Made by a program: the position numbers and the translations under genes
In this document: in pieces, positions 48,483 through 60,350 of the stretch
Numbering within the stretch: the first letter of the stretch is position 1
Layout: each line of letters starts with the position of its first letter
The notes under the pieces: generated by a model
What the model saw: only the letters and a program-made list of their open reading frames with translations
What the model was told of the DNA's origin: nothing
The model's database searches: none
Origin: Piper betle
Taxonomy: Eukaryota > Streptophyta > Magnoliopsida > Piperales > Piperaceae
Assembly: GCA_033002965.1 (NCBI GenBank)
Contig: JAURVB010014978.1
Location: 1-64,000, forward strand
DNA length: 64,000 nt
Reading direction: 5' to 3'

Positions 48483-51400
48483 CTACCTGCCAGACATGAG
48501 GTTGACAAGATGCTGGTTTTCATAGAAGGATCCCACATCCCAATCCTCAGTTGAAGAAGACAATGTCATCAGAGCAACTACAATAGATCTCATGCTCGGT
48601 CGCAAGTGGGGATTTTCATTTGTGCAATTCTTAGCAAGCTGTGCCATCTGCATTAACAACCATTGTTAGTATGAACTCTATTGATTAGTTTTGGTTTGAT
48701 TCTGTGGTCCTGTACTTCAGTTTTAAGCTTTTGAGCCAGGATAGGTCTAATCAAGAATATCATCTGAAAAATTACTGAAGATCTCTCACCTTCTCAACTG
48801 AGTCAAGAGGATAGTTGTCACCAAGTCTAGGATCCACCAACTTTTTCAATCCTTCACTTGGGTTTGGCTGGGAAAGAACATCTTCAAACTGCCACACCAA
48901 AAGAAGGCGGAATAGCACTGATTACTTTAGCATGATCTATGAAAATGATAGTTTCTACCTTGAAATGGCTAGCCAATTAACTTACTAGACCAACTAGTCC
49001 TTTTGATTCAGCGATGGATTCACCTGCTTTAAAAACAGCCTCTTTTGCAGAAATGAGCTCATACAGGACAACGCCAAAAGCAAACACATCAATTTTTGGA
49101 GAGACATCTCCATATTGAGCATATCTACATAAAGAATAGTACATGTCATTTAATGTACCAAATTCATCATCGCAACTTGAGCTAAAGCCTAGATGTGGTT
49201 CTTACTCTGGTGGCATGTATTCAAAGGTGCCAACAAGACGAGTTGGCAGTGATGCAGTGCCGACTTCTGTCAACTTAGTTAGCCCAAAATCGGCAACCTG
49301 AAATATAACCTTTGGTTTAAAAAGTTCCAGAGAGAGGGAGGGATGAAGGAAGCAGGGAGGCAGAAAGAGAGAAAAACCTTTGCATGGAAATTTTTGTCTA
49401 TCAAGATGTTTGCTGACTTGATATCACGGTGAATGTACGCAGGAACAGTGTACTCATGTATATATTCAAGGCCACGAGCAGAATCTAGTGCAATTTGCAT
49501 TCTAAAAGCCCAAGGTAGAGGCTCCCTACCTGAAGAGCATGCAAGATTAACCAAAGAATTCAAGCTTTTGGCATTTTAACTTCTCAAGAGTAACAGCCTC
49601 ACCTGACCCTCGCAGGTGTTGGCTCAGATTGCCATTCTCAATGTACTCATAAACTAAGAATAATGAACCTTCAGTGCAATATCCTATCAACCGTACCTAC
49701 ATTGAAATTAACAGGTATACCCTTTAACATATGGTTATGATGAATGCTGAGTATAAGAAGATTTCTAAACAAGACATAGTTGCTAAACCTTCTAACTAGT
49801 TACTTGTATAAGCTTTACAATGTAACATAGAAAATAAGGGCAAACTATTACAAGCACATGATGTTGAGCCACTAAGAACATATTCGATTCTACCAATTTA
49901 GTCCACTTAAAATGTGCTATTTGGATATACGGGATATTGCTATAAATGAAGAACAAGTACGGGGTAGAAAATCTGGTTTACTCCCTTCCAGTTTTGCAGC
50001 TGAAAAGGCTTGAAGCCAGATAGTAGACCAAGGACGAAGGGAAAATTTGATGAAAATTATATCTACCACTACTCGTACTACTTAGAAATCAAGATGTACC
50101 AAATGGACATGAAAAAGTAACATTGTCAAAGACACTACTATTTCAACTTGTTATCATGCTTCTGGAGTCAATCTTATATATACCAATATAGAGTCACTCT
50201 TGGAGCTACTTGACAAGTGCACGCTTGAGTTTCAAGGCATTTGGTAAGTGTTTGAGGGTGTGGAGTGGATGTGATGAACTTAAGGATTGATAACTATATC
50301 AACCAAGATGTCAAAATGCTTACATGAACCGAAAAGATCTTAATAGCGTTTATCAGCCCTCTTGAACCAGAACAAATTAAGACCAAACGGGTAGATAAAA
50401 CCAAACATACCTCTTCTCATTCACTAAACAAGAAGCATCCTGCCTCTAATTACTTGTTATAAGAACACTAAGTAAAGGCGCATATATGCCAATCAACAAG
50501 CCTGAATTCAGTCAGTTTAGATCAAGCAGAGACAGGACCAATACTCTTTGGGTTCTGAAAACTAAACTATGACTAAGTAACACCAAATGAAAAGCAAGTT
50601 TTATGGAGGAAAGAACAAAAATAACAGTGTTCATGAGTAAAATGGTGTAAAAATAATGAGAAGTAGTGATGTTACCAGATTCAAGTGGTGTACATGCGTC
50701 AAAACATTCAACTCCGCAAGAAATTCTCTTGATGCTTGCATATCCATCTTTTTTATTGCAGCTTTCTGGATATAAATCAGAAGATCAGACACAAAATATA
50801 CAACATAAGGCTACATGGAAAATGTCTACCACACACTTGGTTTGTGATACAGGCTTCATCAATCATTTGTGTTCCTGTTTCTAGATTGCCTGGTTTATTG
50901 AGTGGTAACAAAGCTGTCAGACCTAATTGAAGGCATGCATCTTCGTGTGCCTACTTTACAATTATGGCTTGAATAAGTGGTCCTCTCCTTATCCATTAAT
51001 TATGACATGAGAAATATATTACTAGAGGAAGCAGGAAAAAGGTTCTGAAATCAGGCAAAATGCTTTAATAGAAAAGCTCAATTTACTACGCTTTTGAGCT
51101 TCCAAAAGGTATCAAATGGTCATGCCAAAACTCTCCAGAGGACGGAACCTATTTTGGCAAGCCCCCATGTCTTTCCTTCAACAAGACTTTTTACAATAAT
51201 TCAGTGAGATGGATAGATATTTAAAATAAATAAGTATAATAAAGCTCAAGATGTACACTCTAACAAGAGAAGAAACATACTTCTCCTCTTAGCTCAGCAT
51301 AGTAAACAGATCCAAAACCTCCTTCACCAATTTTGTTAGCAATGCTGAAGTCGTTTGTCGCTTTGGCAAGTTCTTCATAAGGGAACTCTACAGACTTCTC

Positions 51401-54400
51401 TACAGTTATTCCCGTGAGGCCAGTGGTGTTGCCTCCGACTGTTAGAGCTGACTCAGTTGTATCCACTGGATTTGAAGGGTCTAAAAAAGAAAAACTCCTC
51501 AATTGACATCTAAAAACAAACAATAGAAACCCAAAGTAATTTGAAGATACAATTGATCAACATTGGAGTACTAAAATGCAGTTTTGAAGTAGATTGCTGC
51601 AACACTATGCAACCTTGAAATTAAACAATTTATATCTTCAGCTTATAATCTTTAAAAAATAAATAAATAAATAAATTGTGGACTGTCACATTTGAATAAT
51701 TATAATCCAAAATTTATTGACAAAATCTTGCAAATTCGTAGATTTGAGACAAATCAATAAACTGACAGAACAGAAACATATGGGATGGCTTTAGTTCAGT
51801 TGTAAAAGATGTTTGTATAAGTTTGAAATTGAAATTTGATAAAGTATACAACCAATATATTCAATTACTAGTTAATGAAACTTAAAATACTTTAAAAGAC
51901 AATTTATATTAACAAAAACCAAGGTACTTGATTGTATAATAATTGCAAATTTATGTTCCCCCATCAAATATAAAAATGTAATTTGATTTAGTACTAGTTT
52001 TAAGACATTTTATTAGCTTTTTAGCCTGAAAACAAACAGAACACATTCTCGAGCATATTAGAACTCAAGAGGCATGCAAGTTATATAAATATTTAGGCAA
52101 TATGACTAGCAGAGATGTTTGGGCACTTGCAAGAATTTGTATTTAAGGGTTCATTTGGTTGTCATAAAAATAGTATAAATGAAAAAGAAAATTTATATGA
52201 AATGAAATGATGTGAAATTTAAAAGATTTCTTTTATATATTTGGATAGTATGAAAAGAAAATATTTCTTTCTCATGTGTGTCTCCCAAAATTTTCCCCAA
52301 TTTCTTATATTTTTACAAGAAAATGCTACTTTGTAAAATATTTACATATACTTACTTTGACTAAGAATAAAATTTTCTTTGACTAAATTTTAGGACTTCC
52401 AAACACAAAAATTCTTGACCTCTAAATTTTACATTTCTTTCATGTAATTTCAGGACACTCAAATGGACCCTAAGGTAAAAAAAAAAAAGTTTTATCTTTT
52501 TATTTTGGTTCTATGGCTGAGGGTAAGGGCAGATATTAACTTCAATGTGGCCCATAAGACTGTTGTTTGATGGTTTGAACTGTCTACGGTCGTCATTTTC
52601 CGGTGAGCATGAACCTGAACAATGAAAATGCCTGCCATGCTTTATTGGGTCAATAGAGGTCTACAGTGAACAAGCATATTGATAAGACAAGCAGAACAAC
52701 GAGATAATGAGATGCAAATGTGTTGTAAGTCATAAGGGATCAGGTGTGGTATTGCAAGAGTTGTTCTAAGTGGCTCCTAAGCAAGATAAGATGCACAGAA
52801 ATCGCTCATGATGCTTCAGACCTGTCAAGGATGTTGAAAAGATTTTTGATTCACACTTTTATATGTTCAAAAAGAGAGGTAAAAAGGCCAAAGAGGACAT
52901 GGATGGAGGTCTTGTGGAAGGATATGAATGTTCTTGTTTTAGCCAAAACAAGTTATACCATAGGAATGGCAATGAATATATGATCCATGTGGCATGTACC
53001 TGACCCTATTATATGGGATTAGGTGGATGAACTTGGAACAAGCATGAAAAATTGTATATAGAAGAATTTATTGGGTACTGTCTAAGAGGGATGGAAAACT
53101 ATAATGTTACCATGTCTAAGTTGTTGAGCAGATTCATCAGCATAAGTTTCCGGATATGCAGCCCGCTTTGCCTTTGTCCTGAATACCATAGCATACAGGC
53201 ATACCCCAAGAAACAACATAGCAGCTGCACCAGCAATCGAGGCAATCGATATACCAGCTATTGCTCCTGCTGAGAGTCCTGTTTAGCAGGTCCATGGGGC
53301 ACCAAAGGTTGGAATATGAGACTAACTTTGGACAGAAAATGACTGATGAAGTAAACAGTTTTCAAACAGCAAGGAATACCAAATCACCTGAGCTGAAATG
53401 TTGAAAAAAGCAACATATTGGCGTTAGGTAACCTCTAAGTGTACTTAAAACCAAAAGGAACAAATGATTCAAATTTCTTACCTAGAAGTTGGTAGAGGTC
53501 TGTAGCTTCCATTATTATCTACAGAAAGCAAACAAATAACACAGGTCCAATAAAGTCTACGAAGAAATTGATTTAAATGGTAAACGCCATTTTTCTAAAA
53601 TGCAGAGCAATGAAGAAAGTTGTGCAAATGAGCATGGGAAAGAGCTTACAATAAATGACAAAGTTATTCAAAATTGTCACATTGGTTCTATGAATAAACA
53701 AGAAAGGTTTAGTAAACTCAACATAGATCTCAAGCTAGTTAAATGTGTTGCATGATTAACACACACGAAAATATATTAATGATGTGTTAACTTTACACCC
53801 TCTTCCATTCCCAGGAAAAATAACAAATACACTTGTGTTTTTAACGATTGATTAGTAATGAAGAATGTTTCATTGGTTATTTCAAGACATGTCAAAATAC
53901 ATGTGTAAATTTTGTAAGCCTACATTGTTACAGTAGATGACTTTCCACAATCCTCCTCTAAGACACTTCTCATACCTCTACCCTAAAAGAAAAATAACTG
54001 CTTTACACTAAATTATAATTGAATGGAAACCATTGCTTGTTCTCCAGCAATTCCTTAAACAATATCCTACGTCACTATAGCAGATTTTATACTGATAGAT
54101 GTCCCCATCTTAGATTTGTTAATGCATAACTACTGATATCTATATTGTTAGGTTTGGACTTTATTGGCAAAATGTTCAACTACCTATGAAGTATGAACCT
54201 GACGGTCCTGACCATTACCCCTTGCTCAGCGATTCCCTTGTAGTTACCATGATGAAAAACAATCACATAAAAAAGTATTCAACAACATGCTGCTAAGCAC
54301 AACCAGATGATATCAACCTGTTTCCAGGGATGAAGACTCTTTTGTATTTGAACAAGTTTGTCTTGCTATTATCAGATACGACTCCAAAGGCTTAACAAAT

Positions 54401-55024
54401 AAACATACCTCTGGCAGGAACAAAAACTATTCCTTCCCCGCTGCCGAAATTGATACCAGGGTTATACCTCTGCAGCAAGTCAGTGGAGTTAAACTGTAGG
54501 TCGGAAGCTACAGAAGACATAGTATCCCCTGATCTCAGTGGATAAGTTGCGAACAGTCCGTAGGCAGAAGACACATCACTGTTCCCACAGGAGCAATTTA
54601 CTGAAACATCTAAAGTAGAACCCACTGGAATGTTGGTAGCTGGAACGTTATTGACTCTCTCGAGCCATTCGGCGGTGGTCAAATTGGCATATACCTCGTT
54701 AGCGATACTCAAATAGGTCTGCCCTTCTAGGACAGTGTAGGCAAATGTGTGTGCTAAGAAACCTTCACTGGTGCATTCACAGGAAAAGGGGATATTGATA
54801 CGGACCTCAGCCGGAAAGGTATCAGGGTTGGGGATGGTTTCTGGATTGAATGATTGAATTTCATTAGGGGTGGTGGAGAAAATGTTGGAGATATAGGTGA
54901 GATTCAAACGGGCATTGGGCATCACATAGTAGGATGCCAAAGCAAGGTCACAGCCGCTACTGCACTGGGATTCTACATTTGGAAAGCATACACCAAGCAC
55001 AACAGCAACAAGTACTAGTAACAT
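48483..55024 (-). CDS. CERK1: LysM receptor-like kinase, CERK1/LYK1 type
   Basis: Plasma-membrane receptor kinase for chitin or related oligosaccharides. Twelve exons, all in phase, 618 aa: 55024-54409, 53518-53482, 53392-53388 (5-nt microexon), 53278-53111, 51480-51281, 50765-50676, 49696-49603, 49529-49378, 49297-49206, 49124-48986, 48888-48790 and 48647-48483. Signal peptide [19 protein letters not shown]; three LysM modules with CEC and CSC spacers; transmembrane [20 protein letters not shown]. Kinase: glycine loop [13 protein letters not shown], Lys in AAIKKMD, catalytic [13 protein letters not shown] (RD type), ADFGLTKL, and C terminus [15 protein letters not shown], which is near-invariant in CERK1 proteins. 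All catalytic residues are present, so it should be active. Start at 55024 because it begins the signal peptide. A Tourist-like MITE sits in the intron before the 51480 exon. Confidence 0.95.
52147..52470. mobile_element. Tourist-like (PIF/Harbinger) MITE in CERK1 intron
   Basis: 324 bp. Terminal inverted repeats GGGTTCATTTGGTTGTC and GACACTCAAATGGACCC. Flanked by TAA on both sides (52144-52146 and 52471-52473), the 3-bp target duplication of PIF/Harbinger elements. AT-rich, partly self-complementary body, no ORF. Confidence 0.85.
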
Positions 55025-56855
55025 TTTGGCGTAGTTTTGCAAGATGGAGACTCTTTAAGTTTACACTCTCAATTTAAAAAGCCCTCCAAGATCAGTAGAT
55101 TTCAAAACCAACAAAGCCAAAGAGATCCTATTTATTAGAAGCAGGAAAAAACGAAAGGCATAGTCGCAAGAGATGAATTCAACAATACAGAGCGAATTAT
55201 GGAAGCTCCAGAGACTGAATAACACCTTAGCTTGCTAAAGACCCATATAACTCCTGTCAAAACCCATCCACGGCATAACTCCAAACGCCTGAGCTCAACA
55301 ACTTCCCCTCATCACAAACCATCTGCAACCATCGCAAACAAAGTGAACACAAACACTATTAGCTTGCTACATCCAGCTCAAACAGACCATAAATCATACA
55401 ACTAGCAAGATCCAACACTTTTTAGCTCTCCTTCCTAACTGACCATACACGAACACTGCATCACCATCAAGCAAAAGACCAACTTCCCACTTCACCTTGC
55501 AATCCTTCCCCCATCCACCGCCAATCAACAAAGGTCCAAATTCAATAAACCCAGAAACAAATACATACATGGTAATGATTCATCAGTCATCGGAGCAAAG
55601 TACAAGAATAAGAAGAAGAAGAAGAAGTGGCTGACCAGGTCTGGGGCGGGAGTGGCAAATATGGGTTTGTCGTGGTTGCCCGATTCAGCATATTCCTTTG
55701 TCGTGGTCATCGTCTGCATTCGATGGCAGCCAAAAAAGACCGTAGTTTAATGGATTGGTTGCGTCGGCTTGCCTTTGACAGAGTAGAAGATGGTTGAATG
55801 CTCAAGCCTGAGCCGCCCAGCGTTGGAGTCTTTCCTACCAAAAATGTTTAAATTTCCGTTAAAAGTATAACAGTTTAACGGCTATAATTGATTTTTTTCC
55901 CCCATATTTTTTTAGGTACGCAAATAATCATATCATATTAAACGTAGCCTAGTTTATTTATGAATAAATTCATTTTTTTTAAGATGCTAAAAAAATGTAA
56001 GAGCTTTAAAATTATAGACAAGGGATACAATATATTATACTAAATATATGACCAACCTCTTTAAAACAAAGAACTAATTACAAATACTTCTTTTCAATGT
56101 TAGAACATTCATTAATAAGTCTTTTCTTCATGTCTTATATATTCTCTTCAAATTTTTCATACTTCTTTGTCAAGTTTTGCAGTGACTCTTTCTATAGCTA
56201 ATACAATTTGTCACGAGAAATAATAACTCCAACAATTTAAACGACTGATATTTTGTAAAAAAATCAAATATATATATAAATATTAAAAGTAATAATCTTG
56301 TATGTATTTTCTTATATTTTAATATTAAGACTCATACCATATTATTTTAGGGCGTGCTATCTAAGGGCTCAACGAATTTAAATTAAAATGCAATGTTAAT
56401 TAACTAAATAAACATAAAAATTAAATACAAATCATATATAACAAAAAAATTAAATTATTCGTATCCGATCTCAATATCATGAATATGTCAATGAATCACC
56501 ATCGCCGGCAGCAACGTGACCAAGCGGGTGCAGTAGTTGCATGCATGAGGACATTAGTGTTGGGTCCATGAGGGCACAGTGCAGTGATTATCGCCATGAA
56601 AGGAAGATGGACGGAGCAGGAGTCACTTGATTACTGTGCTTCCTGGATGGCCAACATCAAGATTGGGCCTCCCGTCTTCCATCTATGTTTTACGTTCCTA
56701 AGGAAGCTGCTTTCGTTGCTGCTAGCCGCGTTGCTCTTCGAGAACGAGTAAACAATTACACGGTTGCGAATACATATCTTACTCGTCTACAACGCGAAAG
56801 CGACAAGAAAACGCTTCTTCACCTCTTATGGTAAAGACCCACACGGCATTGCATG
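55025..56855. other. CERK1 upstream region and intergenic DNA
   Basis: Minus strand 55719-55634 has an open stretch MQTMTTTKEYAESGNHDKPI ending at a GTCAGC donor-like site; it could be a non-coding or upstream-ORF exon of the CERK1 transcript. 55850-56500 is AT-rich with nothing recognised. 56470-56855 precedes the nodulin-related gene. Confidence 0.45.
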
Positions 56856-56862
56856 TATAAAA
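56856..56862 (+). promoter_or_regulatory. TATA box of nodulin-related gene
   Basis: TATAAAA, 71 bp before the ATG at 56933, a normal core-promoter distance for a short 5' UTR. Confidence 0.55.
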
Positions 56863-56932
56863 TACCTTCACACCTCAATGTCATGGAGACCATCTTCTTC
56901 CTTTGTCCACATATTCTTGCATTCGTTCGACC

Positions 56933-57391
56933 ATGGATCATCGATCACACACGTCCCAAGAGAAAGCAGGGCAAGGCAGCAACCAACACAGGCCTCCGCC
57001 ATCCAAATCCGAGCTGCTGTCCAGTGCAAAGCTTGTTGCGGGTGCAGCCAAGGCCACGCTTCACCATGAGCAGGAGAAGGTAGACAAGGCCAAGGTGGCA
57101 GGTGCAGCTGCTGATCTGCTGGGTGCGGCATCCCACTATGGGAAGTTGGAGGAGAAGAGCTATGGGAAGTTTCTTCACAAAGCAGAGGACTACCTCCATG
57201 GCTACCACTCTTCTCATTCTTCGACCACCACCACCACAAGTGGCGCTGCCCATTCTACCAGCTCCACCACAAGTACTGGTCATGATCATGTTCCAAGTTC
57301 TGGGCAGTCTGGGGGTGATGGTGGCAAGAAGAAAGAGGGTGGATTTGGTGATTACTTGAAGCTTGCCGAAGGGTTGCTGAAGAAGCAATAA
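56933..57391 (+). CDS. NRP1: Nodulin-related protein 1-like (NRP1)
   Basis: Single exon, 152 aa, start at the strong ACCATGG context at 56933. Sequence signs: SELLSSAKLVAGAAKATLHH, VDKAKVAGAAADLLGAASHY, YGKFLHKAEDYLHGYHSSH, a Ser/Thr/His/Gly-rich low-complexity part (about 90-130), and a final amphipathic helix GDYLKLAEGLLKKQ. This order is that of Arabidopsis NRP1 and relatives, small stress-linked proteins reported to act in heat and ABA responses. No signal peptide or membrane segment. The biochemical role is not established. A longer reading from 56903 exists but would be unusual for the family. Confidence 0.88.
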   Translation: MDHRSHTSQEKAGQGSNQHRPPPSKSELLSSAKLVAGAAKATLHHEQEKVDKAKVAGAAADLLGAASHYGKLEEKSYGKFLHKAEDYLHGYHSSHSSTTTTTSGAAHSTSSTTSTGHDHVPSSGQSGGDGGKKKEGGFGDYLKLAEGLLKKQ

Positions 57392-57952
57392 TCATATCTT
57401 TGGCTTTTTTTTGGAACCAATCGTATATATCTTTGTTTTGGGGTGCTTGTTTGTTTGGAAGATCATCGTGCTTTCAACTCCTTTGTATTTGGCCTGGTTT
57501 ACTTTTGCTTGATTTGTTTTATTTAACATAAATCATGATACATATATGATCTTTCAATTACCTAAATTTCCAAGTCATGAAATTATGCATAAACTGGTCA
57601 ATCAAGAAGCGCGTAAAATATATATATATATATTTTTTTATATTTTTATTTTTATTTTAAATATTTGAAGGTAAAATTGTATTAATTTTCTAATTTTCGT
57701 CACTCCAAAAGACATGGTTCGATCTTTAAACATGGAGAAAAGTAGAGTCAGAAAAATAAGGTAGGGAAAAGTTTATATGCGACTTTGGCATTGAAATAAA
57801 GTTTGAAAATAACAAACATTTATCTTTAAAAAATTTTAACTATAATATGTATCTATATATGAAAAAAATTTATAAGCCCAGGACATGATTAGTTTCCTAC
57901 CCAATAATAATTTTTTTTAATTTTTTTGTTTTAAAACAACGCTCGACTGAAC

Positions 57953-58829
57953 AAGTGATGCACGAATCGGCCGATTTAAATCGGATTGGCGTCGCGCCGA
58001 TCCGATTTCGAGGCCGACTCGGTCGGCCCCGAATTGGGTCTTGAATCGGCGGGTTTCGGCCGATTCCGAGCCGATTTAACTCAGAATCGGAATCGGCCGA
58101 TTTAAATCGAAATCGATTTTATTGCAAAATTACCAAAATAGCCTAGGTATAATTTTTATTAAATTATTTAAACATGGGCAAAATGGTAATTTGGATTTAA
58201 AAACCTAAATCAAACCCTCTCCCCCGATTCCGCCGCCGCGTTCGCTCCGCTGTCCTCCGCCGCGCTTCCGCCGTCCGACCACGCCACTGCCGTCCGATTC
58301 CGACCTCAGCTCCGCCCTCCGCCACGATTTCGCCGCAGACGCTCGCGACCGCCGCCCGAACTCGGCTTCCGCCGTCCGACGCTTCCGCCGCGCTTTCACC
58401 CGATTCCGCCACGATTTGGCCGGCCGACGGTTCGTCCGACCGGGCTGCCGACATCCTCCGACATCGCCGCCTTGAGGCTTGCCGCCGACCGGGCTGCCGG
58501 CGGCGGCGGGGGGTAGAGAGGGGAGGGTGGCATTCTCGTAATTAAAAGTTGACTCGAGTCTAACACGAGTCAAAAATAATAATTAATTCTAAATAATTTA
58601 AAAAATCTTTAAAAAATATTTAAAAAATATCATAAACTATAATACACAGAATAATATCAAAATAACATCAATACCCAATTTTAATATATTTATATTGTAA
58701 ATTGATCAAATTATTATATATGACCGATTAAATTAATTTGGACCGATTCAACTGAACCGATTCTTGGCCGATTCAGACCGATTCCGATTTCATGGAAAAC
58801 CGATTCCGATTCCGATTCATGCAACTATG
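57953..58829. mobile_element. hAT-type non-autonomous element with GC-rich core
   Basis: Flanked by identical GACTGAAC (57945-57952 and 58830-58837). Ends AAGTGATGCACGAATCGG and CCGATTCATGCAACTATG are imperfect inverted repeats, and 8-bp duplication fits hAT. Subterminal regions are packed with CGATTCCGAT/ATCGGCCGATT strings. The core (about 58205-58520) is a block of strongly GC-rich sequence, CCGCCG-type repeats, unlike the AT-rich flanks. Minus-strand ORFs there are compositional only. No transposase. Confidence 0.85.
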
Positions 58830-58837
58830 GACTGAAC

Positions 58838-59444
58838 TAGGTGGTGGCTGCTAGATCCGCAGATAATTTTTTTTAAAAAAATGCGAAAGGAGATTTGGCT
58901 GCCATCACTGGCCGAACTTAGCCCATGACCAGATCTAGCCATGTGGCCCATAAGATTGTGTGGCTAAATCCAGCCGTACTCTAAGTGGAAAAGTTCATTT
59001 TTTAATTTTTAATTTTGAAAAAAATAAATCTAGGTATTTTTATAATTTGATGGCTCCTATTAAAGATTGGCACGAGAACAAATTCTTAACGTTTGGCACC
59101 CACGAATAGGCATGCTTTTATATATATATATATACTTTTTCTCTAATTTAAAAGTTAGGAGGAGAAGATTGACTTTTACGAGGAGAAATACGAGCGTGGA
59201 GATTTCCAAATTTTACTTATGTTAAACAAAGTAAAATTTAGTAGAAATTCAAGGGGATTGTCAAGTGTAATTAAATATGTATAATTATTTCCATTTTTAC
59301 TAGATCCTTGGTTGAGTGCTGATCTATTTTCCCCCCCCATCATTTTACAAGCCGGGGATGACAAGGTTTATTTAGGAAAAACAATTATGGTTAAGAATAA
59401 AATGAAACAAGGAAATACATTGAGAAAACGTTTGATATAAAATA
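58838..59444. other. Intergenic, nothing recognised
   Basis: AT-rich with a short TA run near 59118. No ORF of interest. Confidence 0.5.
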
Positions 59445-60275
59445 TCAGCTTATAATAGACCCATCGCAGCCACGGCCGTCTCCATGGCCGAGGTGGAGGA
59501 GCGGGGGAGGGACGGCGGAGCCGGTGGAGACGTAGAGAGGGCGGAGCTCGTCGGTGGTATGGGCAAAGAAGCAGGTCCGCTGGGAGCAGCCCGTGCCGTC
59601 CTTGCAGAGGTGGGCCCGGTACTGCGCCGGGTGGAGCCAGCACTCGAAGACGCCGTGGGCGTACTCGCAGAGGTCGCCCCTCCGGGCAGGGGACGCAGCT
59701 GTAGTGGTACTTGTGGGGGTCTCGCCGCCGCGCGTTCTCGCCTCACCTTGAACGAAGGGGCACTCCGTCCAGTCGTGGGAGTACGCTCTCGAGCACGACC
59801 GCACCTTGAACGAGAACATCCGGAACTCGTCCGAGGCGTACACGCTGTTCTTGATGACGGGCATCGACGGGTCGATCGCGTACTCCTTCATCTCCGGTGC
59901 CGCCGCCGCCGCAGCCGAAACTCCTCCGTTGATAGACGATCCGTTGTAGAAGTCGGGGGAAGACGAGAGCGGCGAGATTCCGAGCCGAAGCTGGAATTGG
60001 CAGCCATGGCCATGGTTAAGCAGTCGGGCGCATTGATGGCAGCGGCGAGGAGCTTGGACAGAGCAAGCTTCTGGCTTTGTAGCTTGGGCGGCGAGACGAC
60101 GACTTAGAGAGGGCGGTGGCCGCCGGAATCGACAGCGGCGACGTCCGCGCCGGTGAAGAGCAGCAGCCGGACGGCCTCGACGGCGTCGGGGGACCCGCCG
60201 GACGCGGCGCAGTGGAGGGCCGTGCTGCCGTCGGGGAAGCAGGGGCGATCTCCGCCAAGATCCCCCACCGCGGCC
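59445..60275 (-). pseudogene. CCCH zinc-finger / ankyrin (TZF) gene relic
   Basis: In intact plant TZF proteins two ankyrin repeats precede two CCCH fingers that bind AU-rich RNA. Here the second ankyrin repeat is visible at 60260-60110 (FPDGSTALHCAASGGSPDA, RLLLFTGADVAAVDSGGHRP). A stop (TAA) follows RPL, then a frame change before EMKEYAIDPSMPVIKNSVYA. FRMFSFKVRSCSRAYSHDWT is good. The first finger's His becomes Gln (ECPFVQGE), a short insertion shifts frame, the spacer KYHYSCVPCPE survives only in another frame, and about 20 bases after it are missing before RGDLCEYAHGVFECWLHPAQ. The first ankyrin repeat and start codon are absent. At least four independent lesions, so a true pseudogene. 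Confidence 0.9.
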
Positions 60276-60350
60276 GCCACCCCTCCCGGTCAAATTATGC
60301 CTTGGCCACGTGGCAAGATCTCAGTCAGGTTCTAGATTCGGTTCAATTGA

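Noticed and set aside
57945..58837. ORFs at 58197-58573 as a possible Arg-rich protein
   Set aside because: Inside a hAT element core with CCGCCG composition; no start context or family match.
59484..60107. 207-codon plus-strand ORF
   Set aside because: Antisense of the CCCH-finger relic; the minus strand carries the family motifs.
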